Below are positions 17,393 through 28,234 of a DNA stretch of 64,000 nucleotides, piece after piece. The notes beneath the pieces were generated by a model. It was not told the origin of the DNA. It made no database searches and saw nothing but the letters and a program-made list of their open reading frames with translations. A program made the translations under genes and the position numbers. The DNA is taken from assembly GCF_001548095.1 (NCBI RefSeq), contig NZ_AP014815.1, positions 2,851,656-2,915,655 of the forward strand. The letters run 5' to 3'. The DNA comes from Geminocystis sp. NIES-3708 (GTDB lineage: Bacteria > Cyanobacteriota > Cyanobacteriia > Cyanobacteriales > Cyanobacteriaceae). Position 1 is the first letter of the stretch. Each line of letters starts with the position of its first letter.

Positions 17393-18553
17393 ATGATTTT
17401 ATTGCGTTATATATTATTTACGTTTTTAATAGTTGTACTTAATGGTTGTAGTGGAAATAAAGCCTTAGAATCTCGTTTTGCACCTAATTCTCAACTTAAA
17501 TCTAATAGTAATTCTTCTACTGATACTAAGCCAGAAATTAAAAATCTAGCGACGAATCCTGAGACAAATAATAATTCCCTTAAATTACCTGATGATTTTC
17601 CTTCTGATATACCAGTTTATAGTCAAGCAAAATTAATGAGTGTAGATGGTAAAAAAATTATTTGGACATCTTCTGATCCTTTAAATTTAATCAGTGAATA
17701 TTATAAACAAGAATTAACCAATAAAAAATGGATTATTTCTCCATCTGAAGATAATTTGATTATAGCTTCAAAACCAGAACAAAATCAATCTCTGCAAATA
17801 TCTTTCACCCCTCGCAACAGTGAAACTGAGTTTATTCTGACTTATGAAGTTAGTAACCCCAATTTAATTTCGACGACTCCTACCATTCCGACAAATCCCG
17901 AAAAACCCGAATCTTTAAATTTAACCAATAATATTAATCAAAATTCTTCTAGTCTTGATGAATTAGTAAGATTAGGTATTCTTCCCAGCACACAAAACTT
18001 AAACCCTCATCAAATTATTACTCGTCGAGAATATGCCCGTTGGTTAGTTAAACTGAATAATCTTATTTATGCAGATGTAAATAGTAAGTTAATTCGTCTT
18101 GCTAATCCTGATAGTAAGGCAATTTTTACCGATATTCCACAAAATGATCCTGATTTTGCTATTATTCAAGGTTTGGCTGAGGCTGGTTTAATTCCGTCAT
18201 CTTTAACTCAAGATACTAATGCTATCACTTTTCAACCTGATAAACCTTTAACTAGAGATGATTTAATTATATGGAAAGTGCCTTTAGATTTTCGCCAAAA
18301 ATTACCTAATGCCACTCTTGACACCATCAAGGAAACATGGGGTTTCCAAGATGCGAGTAAAATTAAACCCCAAGGTTGGCGACAATTATATATAGACTGG
18401 CAAAATGGGGAAGACTCTAATATTAGAAGAGGATTTAATTACACGACTCTTTTTCAACCTCAAAAACCAGTTACTTATGAAGAAGCGGCTAAAGTTTTAA
18501 ATATATTTGGTTATCAAGGGGATATTCGTAACGTAAAAGAAATTAAAAAGTAA
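17393..18553 (+). CDS. SLH-domain lipoprotein
   Basis: A 386-residue exported protein. The N-terminal hydrophobic stretch ends in VVLNGC (Cys19), a lipobox. Next come an asparagine- and serine-rich linker, a small domain around KLPDDFPSDIPVYSQAK, and a C-terminal half with S-layer-homology-like repeats: LDELVRLGILPS with ITRREYARWLVKLN, then TDIPQNDPDFAIIQGLAEAGLIPS with PLTRDDLIIWKV, then FQDASKIKPQGWRQLYIDW with PVTYEEAAKVLN. SLH domains attach proteins to peptidoglycan-linked polymer. It is likely an envelope protein. It converges on the YdcF gene with 18 bases between stops. Confidence 0.85.
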   Translation: MILLRYILFTFLIVVLNGCSGNKALESRFAPNSQLKSNSNSSTDTKPEIKNLATNPETNNNSLKLPDDFPSDIPVYSQAKLMSVDGKKIIWTSSDPLNLISEYYKQELTNKKWIISPSEDNLIIASKPEQNQSLQISFTPRNSETEFILTYEVSNPNLISTTPTIPTNPEKPESLNLTNNINQNSSSLDELVRLGILPSTQNLNPHQIITRREYARWLVKLNNLIYADVNSKLIRLANPDSKAIFTDIPQNDPDFAIIQGLAEAGLIPSSLTQDTNAITFQPDKPLTRDDLIIWKVPLDFRQKLPNATLDTIKETWGFQDASKIKPQGWRQLYIDWQNGEDSNIRRGFNYTTLFQPQKPVTYEEAAKVLNIFGYQGDIRNVKEIKK

Positions 18554-18571
18554 TTTTTGCTAACAAAATTT

Positions 18572-19375
18572 TTATAACCATCCTTTCAGTTTATAGACAA
18601 TGATACCAATATATTCTTTTATGGCTAAAGTTGTGTTGTTTAAGTGTGCAGAATCTGGAAAAAGATTAATGACAATATTTTGCCAATTATCTTCTTCTGA
18701 AAAGTCTTGGTGAATAACAAGATAGTCTGTAGGTGCTGGTGTTACCCTAATATTTTGCTTTTCAAAAATTTTTACAGCCCTTGGCATATGTAATGCTGAG
18801 GTAACTAACAAAATATGATTAAGATTTAACTTCTCTAAAATTTTCCTAGTATTAACGGCATTATCATAAGTGTTGAAAGAGTCACCTTCTTTGATAATAT
18901 CTGATTCGGGAATATCAAACATTAACAGTAATTCCGTCATATCCTCAGCTTCCGAAGGAATATTCTCACCGCCGCCTCGCCAAGAGATTCTGCCTCCTGA
19001 AGGAATAATTAAAGAAGACTTCCCAGTTTTATATAATTTAGCACCATAAATCACTCGATCACCTGATTCTGAAATTTCAATCGTTGCACGAGGGGGTATC
19101 ATTGGCTTAACACTTCCTCCTAAAATGACGATAGCTTCGGCTGTTGGTAATTCTTCAATAGTTGAGATATATTGCCATTCTAAAGATTTAACTAATAAAT
19201 TACTTATCCAAGGGTTGCCGCCAATAAACAAAATACAACAGGCAAGAAGAAGAGGAATTGGTAGCCAACGGGGATATTTCCACCACAAAATTAAGACAAT
19301 AATTAAGAGTAAAAATACCAATCCCAGAGGATACAATAAAAGAGGTAATAATTTAGATAAAAATAAAAAGTTCAT
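18572..19375 (-). CDS. YdcF/ElyC-family membrane protein (DUF218)
   Basis: A 267-residue protein with two N-terminal membrane helices (about 8-55) followed by a periplasmic DUF218 domain. Signatures are AEAIVILGGSVKP, GDRVIYGAKLYKTGKSSLIIPSGG, PSEAEDMTELLLMFDIPESDI, SFNTYDNAVNTRKIL and ILLVTSALHMPRAVKIFEK. Relatives such as ElyC and SanA act in envelope or peptidoglycan integrity, but the biochemical reaction is unknown. Its upstream neighbour on the same strand, the response regulator, ends 58 bases before it. Confidence 0.88.
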   Translation of the reverse strand: MNFLFLSKLLPLLLYPLGLVFLLLIIVLILWWKYPRWLPIPLLLACCILFIGGNPWISNLLVKSLEWQYISTIEELPTAEAIVILGGSVKPMIPPRATIEISESGDRVIYGAKLYKTGKSSLIIPSGGRISWRGGGENIPSEAEDMTELLLMFDIPESDIIKEGDSFNTYDNAVNTRKILEKLNLNHILLVTSALHMPRAVKIFEKQNIRVTPAPTDYLVIHQDFSEEDNWQNIVINLFPDSAHLNNTTLAIKEYIGIIVYKLKGWL

Positions 19376-19433
19376 TATTAATTAGGGATTAGAAATTTAA
19401 TTGTCAACTGTCAATTTCTCCCACTGTTAGTAA

Positions 19434-19829
19434 TTAACTATTAATCATCCCCTTAACTGTATCAACAAAATCTTGATGATCAACTATTGGTTTAGAAATA
19501 TAACCATTTGCACCACTTTCTGCCAAAAAATTATCTTTATCTCCTCGCATAGCATGAGCAGTTACAAGAATAATAGGAATATGCTTAGTTTTGTTATCAG
19601 CTTTTAATAGTTGAGTAATTTTGATCCCATCAACGGCTTCTCCTTGATAATAACTATTAGCTAAGGATACATCCATAAGAATAATTTTAGCATTTCCAGA
19701 ACGGGCGATCTCCATAACTTCATCAACATTTTCTGTGCCTTTTACCTGTAATCCCCCTCGTTTAGTGAGAATTTTAGAAAAAACTTTCATGTTAATGGGA
19801 TCATCTTCTACAATTAAAACTGTGTTCAT
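19434..19829 (-). CDS. Single-domain response regulator (DivK-like)
   Basis: A 131-residue receiver domain with no output domain. Acidic pocket in VLIVEDDPINMKVF, phosphoacceptor Asp in IILMDVSLAN, Thr in ILVTAHAMRGD and Lys in GYISKPI, so all catalytic residues are present. The MKVF start and AHAM motif are typical of DivK/CheY-like phosphorelay shuttles. Its ATG overlaps the stop of the cryptochrome gene by four bases (ATGA), so translation is coupled to the photoreceptor. Confidence 0.9.
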   Translation of the reverse strand: MNTVLIVEDDPINMKVFSKILTKRGGLQVKGTENVDEVMEIARSGNAKIILMDVSLANSYYQGEAVDGIKITQLLKADNKTKHIPIILVTAHAMRGDKDNFLAESGANGYISKPIVDHQDFVDTVKGMINS

Positions 19830-21283
19830 GAAGTATAATTTAGGTACACTTTTTGATTATTTTTTATCGATGGAAAAAAGTCCACCATAGGAAGAGGATA
19901 GTTAACTCCTAATTGTATATTAAATTGTTTCTGTTCGTGAGGTGATAATGTCCAAGGTTGATGTATTTTTTCCCCTTTTATTTGAGCAATTTCAGGTAAC
20001 CAATGACGTAAATAATTTCCTTGATAATCATAATCTTTGGATTGTTTCGGAATATTAAAATAACGAAAACCTCTAGCATCATTACCAATACCCGCAGTAT
20101 AATTCCAATTTCCCCAATTACTACACACGTCATAATCAATTAACATAGACTCAAACCATTGCGCACCCATTTGCCAATTTATACCCAAATTTTTGGTTAA
20201 AAAACTAGCTACATTCTGTCTTCCTCTATTAGACATAAAACCTGTGGATTTTAATTCTCTCATATTAGCATCAATCAAGGGGTAGCCTGTTTGTCCCTCG
20301 CACCATAATTCAAATATTGACCAATTTTCTTGCCAAGGAAGAGATATATTTTGTAAGCCAGATTTATAAAATATTTGATTACCATATTTAACGGCGGTAA
20401 AACGAAAAAAATCTCGCCATAATAATTCAAAAATTAGCCAATAAGTAGAGTCATTTTTAACTCTTTCTTCCTCATACTTTTTTACTTGTTGATAAATATA
20501 ACGAGGGGAAATACAACCTAAAGCCAACCAAGGAGACAATTTAGAAGAATAATCACTGCCTAACATTCCGTTACGAGTTTGTTTATAATTTTTGAGACAG
20601 TCTTTTTCCCAAAAATAATGATTTAGTCTATCAATTGCTTTTGTTTCTCCCCCTTGAAAAGTTAAAACTGATTTTGAAGAGAGTTGATAATCTTCTAAAC
20701 CTAAGTCTTGTAAAGAGGGAATATTACCTATTTCTATAGTAGGAATTGATGGCAATTTTTGAGGAGTTTTTAAACAATAATAAATCTTACTTTTTGCCTC
20801 TACTTTTTTCCGAAAGTTAGTAAATAAATCAGGAATATCTGCTATTGAATATGGTAATTCTTCAGGGTGATATAAAGTTGATTGCCAAATAGATTTTATC
20901 CTGATATTTACTTGACTTAATTTTTTGCTTAATTTTTTCTCCACTTTAATTTCTTCGGCAGTAGCCTCTGCTGAAAAACAAACTAAATCTATTTTATTTT
21001 CTATGGCAATTTGAGGAATAATATTTTCAGGAATACCTTTTCTAATAATTAAATTATTCCCTATCTTTTGTAATGATTTTCTTAAATCTGTAACGGCTTC
21101 GATTAAAAATTTGGCTCTAAATTTACCTGTCTTTGGAAAACCAAAAGAAGTGGTTGAAAATTGTCGTTCATCAAAGCAATAAATAGGGATAATTATTTCA
21201 GGATTATGTTCAATCCCATGAATTAAAATTGCTTGATCATGAATTCTTAAATCGTTACGAAACCAAATTAAAATTCTACTCAT
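19826..21283 (-). CDS. Cryptochrome-DASH / photolyase
   Basis: A 485-residue flavoprotein of the photolyase/cryptochrome family. It begins ILIWFRNDLRIHDQAIL. The FAD domain carries TYWLIFELLWRDFFRF, ANMRELKSTGFMSNRGRQNVASFL, DYDVCSNWGNWNYTAGIGND and RYFNIPKQSKDYDYQGNY, blocks characteristic of the DASH class. DASH proteins repair cyclobutane dimers in single-stranded DNA and bind FAD plus a folate antenna; some act in light signalling. The overlapping response regulator gene downstream supports a signalling link, which is inference. Confidence 0.9.
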   Translation of the reverse strand: MSRILIWFRNDLRIHDQAILIHGIEHNPEIIIPIYCFDERQFSTTSFGFPKTGKFRAKFLIEAVTDLRKSLQKIGNNLIIRKGIPENIIPQIAIENKIDLVCFSAEATAEEIKVEKKLSKKLSQVNIRIKSIWQSTLYHPEELPYSIADIPDLFTNFRKKVEAKSKIYYCLKTPQKLPSIPTIEIGNIPSLQDLGLEDYQLSSKSVLTFQGGETKAIDRLNHYFWEKDCLKNYKQTRNGMLGSDYSSKLSPWLALGCISPRYIYQQVKKYEEERVKNDSTYWLIFELLWRDFFRFTAVKYGNQIFYKSGLQNISLPWQENWSIFELWCEGQTGYPLIDANMRELKSTGFMSNRGRQNVASFLTKNLGINWQMGAQWFESMLIDYDVCSNWGNWNYTAGIGNDARGFRYFNIPKQSKDYDYQGNYLRHWLPEIAQIKGEKIHQPWTLSPHEQKQFNIQLGVNYPLPMVDFFPSIKNNQKVYLNYTS

Positions 21284-21434
21284 TTTTTAGAGATTATGAT
21301 AATATTTTCTATGATATAATTATTCAGACAAAATTATTTATATTATAGTATTCAACTTTTTTATCTTTGAGTTCTTACGATAAGAAAAATTAAATAAAAT
21401 TATACTTTTTATAAAAAATATCTTCATTAATTTT

Positions 21435-22304
21435 ATGTTAAAAACAGAAGCAAATTTTATTCATGAATCAGTTTTACCTAAAGAAATAATTGATTCTTTA
21501 AACATTATTGATAATGCAAGTTATTTAGACGTAACTTTAGGTGCTGGAGGACATACTAACTTAATTTTATCTCATAATAATACCGTAAAAGTAATGGCGA
21601 TCGATAGAGACATTCAAGCATTGCATTTTGCTCAAAAAAATCTCGAAAATTACGGTAATAGAGTTGATTTTTGGCAAGGAAACTTTGCTAATTTTCAACC
21701 ACTAAATCTCAGATTTGATGGCATTATAGCGGATTTAGGTGTTAGTTCACCACAATTAGACCAAGGGGAAAGAGGTTTCAGTTTTCGTCATGACGGTGAC
21801 TTAGATATGCGAATGGATACCAGTCAATCTCTGATGGCAAAAGATATTGTCAATCGTTGGCAGGAAAAACAACTAGCCGATTTAATTTATCTTTATGGAG
21901 AAGAAAGACTTTCTCGACGTATCGCTAAAACTATTATCGAAAAACGTCCTTTTTCTACTACTCTTGAATTAGCAAATGCGATCGCTTCTTGTGTACCAAG
22001 TAAATATCGTCATGGTAAAATACATCCAGCCACTCGTACTTTTCAGGCATTAAGAATTAAAGTAAATGACGAATTAGCTTCTTTAGAGAAATTTTTACAA
22101 ATAGCACCTAGTTGGTTAAAACCAGAAGGAAGAATTGCCGTGATAAGTTTTCATAGCTTAGAAGATCGTATCGTTAAAAATCAATTTAGAGATCATCCCA
22201 ATCTAAAAATAATCACAAAAAAGCCAATTATACCTAGTATAGAAGAACAAAAATCGAATCCTCGTTCTCGATCTGCTAAATTAAGAGTTGCTTATCGTAT
22301 TTAG
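21435..22304 (+). CDS. rsmH: 16S rRNA (cytosine-1402-N4)-methyltransferase
   Basis: RsmH (MraW) methylates N4 of C1402 in the ribosomal P site using S-adenosylmethionine. The 289-residue protein has [15 protein letters not shown], the SAM motif [58 protein letters not shown] and [16 protein letters not shown], all canonical. Here it is outside any division and cell-wall cluster, as is usual in cyanobacteria. Confidence 0.96.
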   Translation: MLKTEANFIHESVLPKEIIDSLNIIDNASYLDVTLGAGGHTNLILSHNNTVKVMAIDRDIQALHFAQKNLENYGNRVDFWQGNFANFQPLNLRFDGIIADLGVSSPQLDQGERGFSFRHDGDLDMRMDTSQSLMAKDIVNRWQEKQLADLIYLYGEERLSRRIAKTIIEKRPFSTTLELANAIASCVPSKYRHGKIHPATRTFQALRIKVNDELASLEKFLQIAPSWLKPEGRIAVISFHSLEDRIVKNQFRDHPNLKIITKKPIIPSIEEQKSNPRSRSAKLRVAYRI

Positions 22305-22409
22305 GATGTGGTTAAAAAATATGAGTGGTGAGGGTAAAGGCTAGGAGAAGTTATTTTAAATTAAAGATGTCAATTTTATTTAGTATTAATAGTAAATACG
22401 GGGTGTGTT

Positions 22410-22805
22410 TTATCTTGCTTGAGAAGATATTTGAATTAACTCAATTTTATAACCATCAGGATCTTCTACGAAAGCGATTAATGTTGAACCATGTTTCATT
22501 GCACCGGGTTCTCTAGTAACTTTACCACCTAAAGATTTAATTTGCTCACAAGTATCGTAAATATCATCAACCCCTAAAGCAATATGACCATAACCAGTAC
22601 CAATATCATAACTTGTTGTATCCCAATTGTGAGTAAGTTCAATGACAGTATTAGAAGTTTCATCACCATAACCAACAAAAGCAAGGGTAAATTTACCATC
22701 AGGATAGTCTTTTTGACGTAATAATTTCATTCCTAAAATATTGCAGTAGAAATCAAGGGATTTTTCAAGGTTTCCCACTCTTAACATTGTGTGTAAAATA
22801 CGCAT
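22410..22805 (-). CDS. gloA: Lactoylglutathione lyase (glyoxalase I)
   Basis: Glyoxalase I converts the methylglyoxal-glutathione hemithioacetal to S-lactoylglutathione. The 131-residue protein has the four metal ligands of bacterial GloA at the same positions: H5, E56, H74 and E122. The motifs [27 protein letters not shown] and [12 protein letters not shown] are clear. It is convergent with rsmH and downstream of glyS with a 240-base spacer. Confidence 0.95.
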   Translation of the reverse strand: MRILHTMLRVGNLEKSLDFYCNILGMKLLRQKDYPDGKFTLAFVGYGDETSNTVIELTHNWDTTSYDIGTGYGHIALGVDDIYDTCEQIKSLGGKVTREPGAMKHGSTLIAFVEDPDGYKIELIQISSQAR

Positions 22806-22853
22806 AATAATTAGTAACTGGGGTGTGATAATAAAGTTTTTAGATAAGGGTAG

Positions 22854-22981
22854 TAGTTAGGAAAAATACTTATAAATAACAAAGATTTTCCATTTTTTCA
22901 GCAATTCCTAACTAGCTATCAAAAATTAATATTACCAATTATATAGTAATCTTTAAATCATTGATGAATAATTAAAGATTG
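22854..22981. repeat. Two inverted repeats between gloA and glyS
   Basis: TAGTTAGGAA (22854-22863) is matched by TTCCTAACTA (22905-22914), a perfect 10-base inverted repeat upstream of gloA. A second hairpin pairs AATCTTTAA with TTAAAGATT at about 22949-22981, shortly downstream of glyS. The second lacks a strong U tract, so a terminator role is only possible. Confidence 0.35.
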
Positions 22982-23047
22982 AGCAATAGATCTGTAAGTC
23001 TTACTATACTTTAAAGCTGATGACCAATACTTGGTAGCTGAATTTTA

Positions 23048-25183
23048 TCATGTTACGATCGCACCAAAATCAGCCAAAATACGACTATTATTACGTAATA
23101 ATCCTAACAAATTAAGACGATTAGTTTTTACCTCTTCATTTTCTGCCATAACCAAAACGCTATTTTCACCATCAAAAAAGTTACTAACTTGAGGATTAAT
23201 TTTTAATAAAGCATCTGTTAATAATTTATAGTTACTTTCAGCTTTAGCTTGTTTAGTAATGGGGTTTAATTTTTCTAACGCTTGATAAAATTCTTGTTCA
23301 GAAACAGACTCAAATAAATTGGGGTTTATGATATTTTTAGGCTCTAATTCTTGAGTATTTAAAGTGCCTTTAGTAGCTAATTTAGTTGATCTATTTACAG
23401 TTTCATAAATTTGACTGAGAATACCATTATTACGAATTTGCTGTAAAAATAAAGCTCTATCTCGGACATCTAAAAGATTATTTAAAGCCCTTTCAATGTA
23501 TTCTTGATCATTATCTCCCAAAACAGCATTTACTAAATCATAATCAATTTTTAATTCGTCTTGTAAAAGAGTATTAATTCTTTGAATAAAAAACTCTTTA
23601 ATAATATTTAAAGGTGATTCTTTTTCAGAATGTGCTGTGACAAATTCTTCACAGGCTTGACTTAATAATTGATATAAATTTAAGTGAAGATTACCGTGCC
23701 ATGCAATATTAATAATACCATTAGCCGCTCTTTTCAAGGCAAAAGGATCACTTGAACCACTAGGCATCATTCCTAAACCAATTATACCCACTATAGTATC
23801 AAGGCGATCGCTAATACCAACGATTTGTCCATTAAGAGTTTGTGGTAAAACATCTCCTGAATTTTTAGGTAAATAATGCTCAAAAATTCCTTTTGCTACT
23901 GTGGGAGATTCACCACTGACAAGAGCATATTTTTCCCCCATAATACCCTGTAATTCAGGAAATTCATATACCATTTGAGTAACTAAATCTGCTTTACATA
24001 AAGAAGCCGTACTTTCTACCTCTATACGTTGTGTATCATGTAAGTTTAATTGTTCTGTAATTTGTTGACTAATGGCGATAATACGATTGACTTTATCGTG
24101 CATTGAGCCTAAATCTTCCTGAAAAGTTACATTTTCTAGCTGGGGTAAATAAGTCTCTAAATGTTCATCACAATCAGCTTGATAGAAAAATTGAGCATCT
24201 GCTAATCTAGCTCGAATTACTTTAGCATTTCCAGTGGCGATAATCTCTGATTTTTGAGGATCTCCATTAGAAATAGTGATAAAATAGGGCATTAAATCTC
24301 CTTTTTCATCCCTAATAGGAAAATAACGTTGATGTTTAACCATTACCGTAGAAATAACTTCCGAAGGTAACTGTAAAAATTCCTGCTCAAATTTCCCTAA
24401 AACAGCAGTAGGATATTCGACTAAATTAGTTACTTCTGCCAATAAATCAGGATAAATTTCGGCTTTTCCGCCAACAGTATCAGCTAAAATCTTGATTTCT
24501 CCTTCAATCTTTTGCCTACGATTTTTTACATCGACTAACACTGATGCTTTTTGTAGAGAATCAACATAAGCTTTGGCAGATGAAATATTAACAGTATTAG
24601 GATGTAATACTCTATGACCACATGTAATACGATCACTCTTGATAGTAGTTGAGCCGCTTACCAACTCAATGGGTAAAATATCATTATCCCAAAGAGAAAT
24701 TAAACTACGAATAGGGCGAGGAAACCGTAAATCACCATCCGCCCAACGCATAAATCTTCTACCCTCCAATCCGATAATCCATTGAGGAATTAACTTTTGT
24801 AAAATAGTAGTAGTTTTTTCTCCAACAGTTTTTTTGTTGATAAAAATAAATTCTCCTTTATCTGTAGCTTTTACCTGAAAATCAGCCACAGAAACTCCTT
24901 GTTTACGAGCAAAACCTTCTGCCGCAGAAGTTGGTTTACCATCCTTAAAAGCCGTGGAAATAGGAGGCCCTTTTATTTCTTCTTCCCTATCAGCTTGTTT
25001 TTCTTCTAAACCTTCAATCAAGACTCCTAAACGTCGAGGAGTAGCATAGATGTTAATATTATGAGCAGATAAAAATTCATCCTTCAAATTTTGTTCAATC
25101 TTATTTTGCCATTGACTAATAGCACTATTAATAAAATCTGCTGGTAGTTCTTCAGTTCCAATTTCTAAAAGGAAGTTAGCCAT
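23048..25183 (-). CDS. glyS: Glycyl-tRNA synthetase beta subunit
   Basis: The 711-residue beta subunit of the alpha2-beta2 glycyl-tRNA synthetase. It begins [17 protein letters not shown], then [68 protein letters not shown] and [15 protein letters not shown], all typical. The alpha subunit gene (glyQ) is not adjacent, which is normal in cyanobacteria. It is divergent from aspS with a 219-base shared upstream region. Confidence 0.96.
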   Translation of the reverse strand: MANFLLEIGTEELPADFINSAISQWQNKIEQNLKDEFLSAHNINIYATPRRLGVLIEGLEEKQADREEEIKGPPISTAFKDGKPTSAAEGFARKQGVSVADFQVKATDKGEFIFINKKTVGEKTTTILQKLIPQWIIGLEGRRFMRWADGDLRFPRPIRSLISLWDNDILPIELVSGSTTIKSDRITCGHRVLHPNTVNISSAKAYVDSLQKASVLVDVKNRRQKIEGEIKILADTVGGKAEIYPDLLAEVTNLVEYPTAVLGKFEQEFLQLPSEVISTVMVKHQRYFPIRDEKGDLMPYFITISNGDPQKSEIIATGNAKVIRARLADAQFFYQADCDEHLETYLPQLENVTFQEDLGSMHDKVNRIIAISQQITEQLNLHDTQRIEVESTASLCKADLVTQMVYEFPELQGIMGEKYALVSGESPTVAKGIFEHYLPKNSGDVLPQTLNGQIVGISDRLDTIVGIIGLGMMPSGSSDPFALKRAANGIINIAWHGNLHLNLYQLLSQACEEFVTAHSEKESPLNIIKEFFIQRINTLLQDELKIDYDLVNAVLGDNDQEYIERALNNLLDVRDRALFLQQIRNNGILSQIYETVNRSTKLATKGTLNTQELEPKNIINPNLFESVSEQEFYQALEKLNPITKQAKAESNYKLLTDALLKINPQVSNFFDGENSVLVMAENEEVKTNRLNLLGLLRNNSRILADFGAIVT

Positions 25184-25402
25184 ATTCTAATGAATTTATA
25201 GGATTATATTTCCCTTAATTATCAACTATTGCCTATCAATTAGCAATTCACCTTAAACTTTAAATACCATTGACTGAGGTTGACTAAAAATCATCAAGTG
25301 AGAATGTTTTGAACTGATAAATGATTATAATAGAAAGTTTGTATGACTTTGTTGGCGAGTCGAAAAACTGTATATTGATATTGGTATAAAAAATAACTTA
25401 TT

Positions 25403-27193
25403 ATGAGAACTAATTATTGTGGCGACTTACGCCTTGAGCATTTAGATAAAATTGTAACTGTTTATGGTTGGGTTGATCGAAGACGAGATCACGGTGGTGT
25501 TATTTTTATTGATTTACGTGATCGCTCTGGGATAGTACAAATAGTTAGTGATCCTCAACGTACTCCTGAATCATATCAAAATGCCGAAAGTTTGCGCAAT
25601 GAATATGTAGTTAAAATTACAGGAAAAGTATTTCAACGCCCTTCAGAATCTCTCAATCCCAAATTGCCTACAGGAGAAATCGAAATTTATGCCACAGAAA
25701 TTCAGTTACTCAATGCAGTGGGTAAACAGTTACCCTTCCAAGTTTCCACCATTGAAGACGAAAATGTTAGGGAAGATTTAAGACTCAAATATCGCTATTT
25801 AGATTTAAGACGAGAACGGATGAGTCGCAACTTAGTATTACGTCATCAAGTGGTTAAGGCAATGCGTCGATTCTTAGAAGATGAGCAAAATTTCCTAGAA
25901 ATCGAAACACCAGTACTAACTAGATCCACTCCTGAAGGAGCAAGAGATTATCTTGTGCCGTCGAGGGTAAATGAAGGACAATGGTATGCCTTACCTCAAT
26001 CACCACAGTTATTTAAGCAATTGTTGATGGTGTCAGGATTTGATCGCTATTATCAGATTGCAAGATGTTTCAGAGATGAAGATTTACGGGCAGATAGGCA
26101 ACCCGAATTTACTCAATTAGATATGGAAATGAGCTTCATGTCCGAAAACGAAATAATTGAGCTTAACGAGGCTTTAATCTGTCATATCTTCAAAAATGTC
26201 AAAAATATTGATTTACCCCGTCCTTTTCCTCGTTTAACCTATGCAGAAGCCATGAATAAGTATGGCAGCGATCGCCCAGATACTCGTTTTGGCTTAGAAT
26301 TAGTCGATGTATCTGACATTATGAAAGATTCAGGGTTTAAAGTTTTTGCTTCAGCTATTTCTAATGGTGGAAAAGTGAAAGTGTTACCTATTCCTGATGG
26401 TAACGATAAAATTTCTAACGTTAGGATAAAACCCGGTGGGGATTTATTTACTGAAGCAACCATTGCAGGGGCTAAGGGTATTGCTTATATTAGAGTTAGA
26501 GAAAATGGTGAAATTGATACCATTGGAGCGATAAAAGATAATCTTACTCCTGAGCAAAAACAGACACTATTAGATAAAACTAAAGCAAAAAATGGTGATT
26601 TACTGTTATTCAGTGCTGGAGATACCGCAACAGTCAATAAATCTCTTGATCGCTTAAGATTAGTAATAGGTCAACAACTAGGCTTAATCGATGAAGATCA
26701 AATGAACTTAGTCTGGATAACAGAATTTCCAATGTTTGAGTGGAATGCCGATGAAAAACGTCTCGAAGCCTTACATCATCCTTTTACTGCACCTAATCCA
26801 GAGGATTTACAAGACTTATCCAATGCCCGTGCTTTAGCCTATGATTTAGTATTAAATGGCATCGAAATCGGGGGTGGAAGTTTAAGAATTTATCAACGGG
26901 AAATCCAAGAAAAAGTATTTGCTACTATTGGTTTATCAGCAGAAGAAGCTAAAAATAAATTTGGCTTTTTATTAGAAGCTTTTGAATATGGTACACCACC
27001 TCATGGAGGTATTGCTTATGGACTTGATCGACTGGTAATGTTATTAGCTAAAGAAGATTCCATTAGAGATGTAATTGCCTTCCCGAAAACTCAACAAGCT
27101 AGTTGTTTATTAACCGAAGCACCAGCAGAAGTTGACAGTAAACAACTAAAAGAATTACATATTGCTTCTACTTTTAAACCCAAAAAAAGTTAA
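25403..27193 (+). CDS. aspS: Aspartyl-tRNA synthetase
   Basis: A bacterial-type AspRS of 596 residues charging tRNA-Asp. The N-terminal OB domain has [18 protein letters not shown]. The class II core shows [61 protein letters not shown] (split here as motif 2), the bacterial GAD insertion, and motif 3 [14 protein letters not shown]. Both tRNA synthetase genes here are divergent from the same spacer. Confidence 0.97.
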   Translation: MRTNYCGDLRLEHLDKIVTVYGWVDRRRDHGGVIFIDLRDRSGIVQIVSDPQRTPESYQNAESLRNEYVVKITGKVFQRPSESLNPKLPTGEIEIYATEIQLLNAVGKQLPFQVSTIEDENVREDLRLKYRYLDLRRERMSRNLVLRHQVVKAMRRFLEDEQNFLEIETPVLTRSTPEGARDYLVPSRVNEGQWYALPQSPQLFKQLLMVSGFDRYYQIARCFRDEDLRADRQPEFTQLDMEMSFMSENEIIELNEALICHIFKNVKNIDLPRPFPRLTYAEAMNKYGSDRPDTRFGLELVDVSDIMKDSGFKVFASAISNGGKVKVLPIPDGNDKISNVRIKPGGDLFTEATIAGAKGIAYIRVRENGEIDTIGAIKDNLTPEQKQTLLDKTKAKNGDLLLFSAGDTATVNKSLDRLRLVIGQQLGLIDEDQMNLVWITEFPMFEWNADEKRLEALHHPFTAPNPEDLQDLSNARALAYDLVLNGIEIGGGSLRIYQREIQEKVFATIGLSAEEAKNKFGFLLEAFEYGTPPHGGIAYGLDRLVMLLAKEDSIRDVIAFPKTQQASCLLTEAPAEVDSKQLKELHIASTFKPKKS

Positions 27194-27355
27194 TATTTTA
27201 GATTTCGTACTAGCAATAAAATATAATTAAAGAATCAAAGTTTTTTGTCTAAAATTTGATAAGAAATTTAGATTCTTTGATTTTGACAGTTGACAATTAC
27301 AAGCTAAAAACTTTAAATAATTACTTTACAATAAACGGCGTTAATTTAAGCTAAT

Positions 27356-27550
27356 ATGTTAGAAACTTTGATGAATATCGATCCTAATATTGTTTTTTCT
27401 TTGATGCTATTACATAGTTTAATTGGTTTAATAGCAGGAATTGTTGCCGACACTAAAGGTTATTTTTTTCCTTTATGGTTACTTATTGGTTTAATTGGAG
27501 GTACATTTGGACTAATTGCTTCTTTAACTCTTAAACCCAAGAATATTTAA
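27356..27550 (+). CDS. Small two-helix membrane protein
   Basis: A 64-residue protein with two hydrophobic helices (about 13-32 and 38-58) separated by ADTKGYFFP, ending in LKPKNI. It resembles small cyanobacterial membrane proteins of unknown role. A second ATG at codon 6 is an alternative start. It follows aspS by 160 bases and is convergent with the next gene. Confidence 0.55.
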   Translation: MLETLMNIDPNIVFSLMLLHSLIGLIAGIVADTKGYFFPLWLLIGLIGGTFGLIASLTLKPKNI

Positions 27551-27653
27551 GCATTGTTGAATAAATCAGAAACCTTAAAAAAATAGAGGTTTTAAGAATG
27601 TGATTTTAACAAGAAAATGCAAAATTTTGACTACTTTGATTCAAAAATTCTAA

Positions 27654-28160
27654 TTAAATATTTTTATACACAACTGCACCATCAGTTTCTCGATTATATC
27701 CATAAATTAATTGTTCACGCTCCAATTCTAACAAAGTTTGTTTAACAATTTGAGGACTTAGTTCAGTGGCAACAACAATTTCTGAGATAGTCATTATGCC
27801 TCTTTTTTGTAAAACTTTTAAAATTATTATATCAGGATTAACTAAAGAGCCTGATGATGACAAAAAATTATCTTTGTTTATATTTATACCTAATTTTTTT
27901 ACTTGATTTTTAGCACTATTAATAAACATAACATTTTCAACCGTAACACCTATAGCAAATAATCCTAATAACATCTCTCCTGTCTCACTTTCTTCTGATA
28001 AACCTAAGAGAATAGCATAAACAATAAAAGCTATAAATGCGGCTTTATATCGAATAGTATAAATATAACCAAATGGTGCAACAAAGAATGTTAAAATTCC
28101 AGTAATCCAAATATTTTTATTAGATCTATTTTGCAAAGTTAATATTTCATTTTTGTTCAT
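27654..28160 (-). CDS. Membrane protein with C-terminal winged-helix domain
   Basis: A 168-residue protein. Residues about 18-75 contain two or three hydrophobic segments (ITGILTFFVAPFGYIY and FIAFIVYAILLGL). The C-terminal 60 residues, KVLQKRGIMTISEIVVATELSPQIVKQTLLELEREQLIYG, have the layout of a winged helix-turn-helix. A membrane-tethered DNA-binding protein is possible, but the helical unit could instead mediate protein contacts. Function not known. Same strand as the radical SAM gene, 74 bases after it. Confidence 0.6.
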   Translation of the reverse strand: MNKNEILTLQNRSNKNIWITGILTFFVAPFGYIYTIRYKAAFIAFIVYAILLGLSEESETGEMLLGLFAIGVTVENVMFINSAKNQVKKLGININKDNFLSSSGSLVNPDIIILKVLQKRGIMTISEIVVATELSPQIVKQTLLELEREQLIYGYNRETDGAVVYKNI

Positions 28161-28234
28161 ATGATTTATTTATAGCTATTTCAATAATTAATATTAAACT
28201 TAATTTTGAGGGCTTTTTATTGCCCTATACTTTT

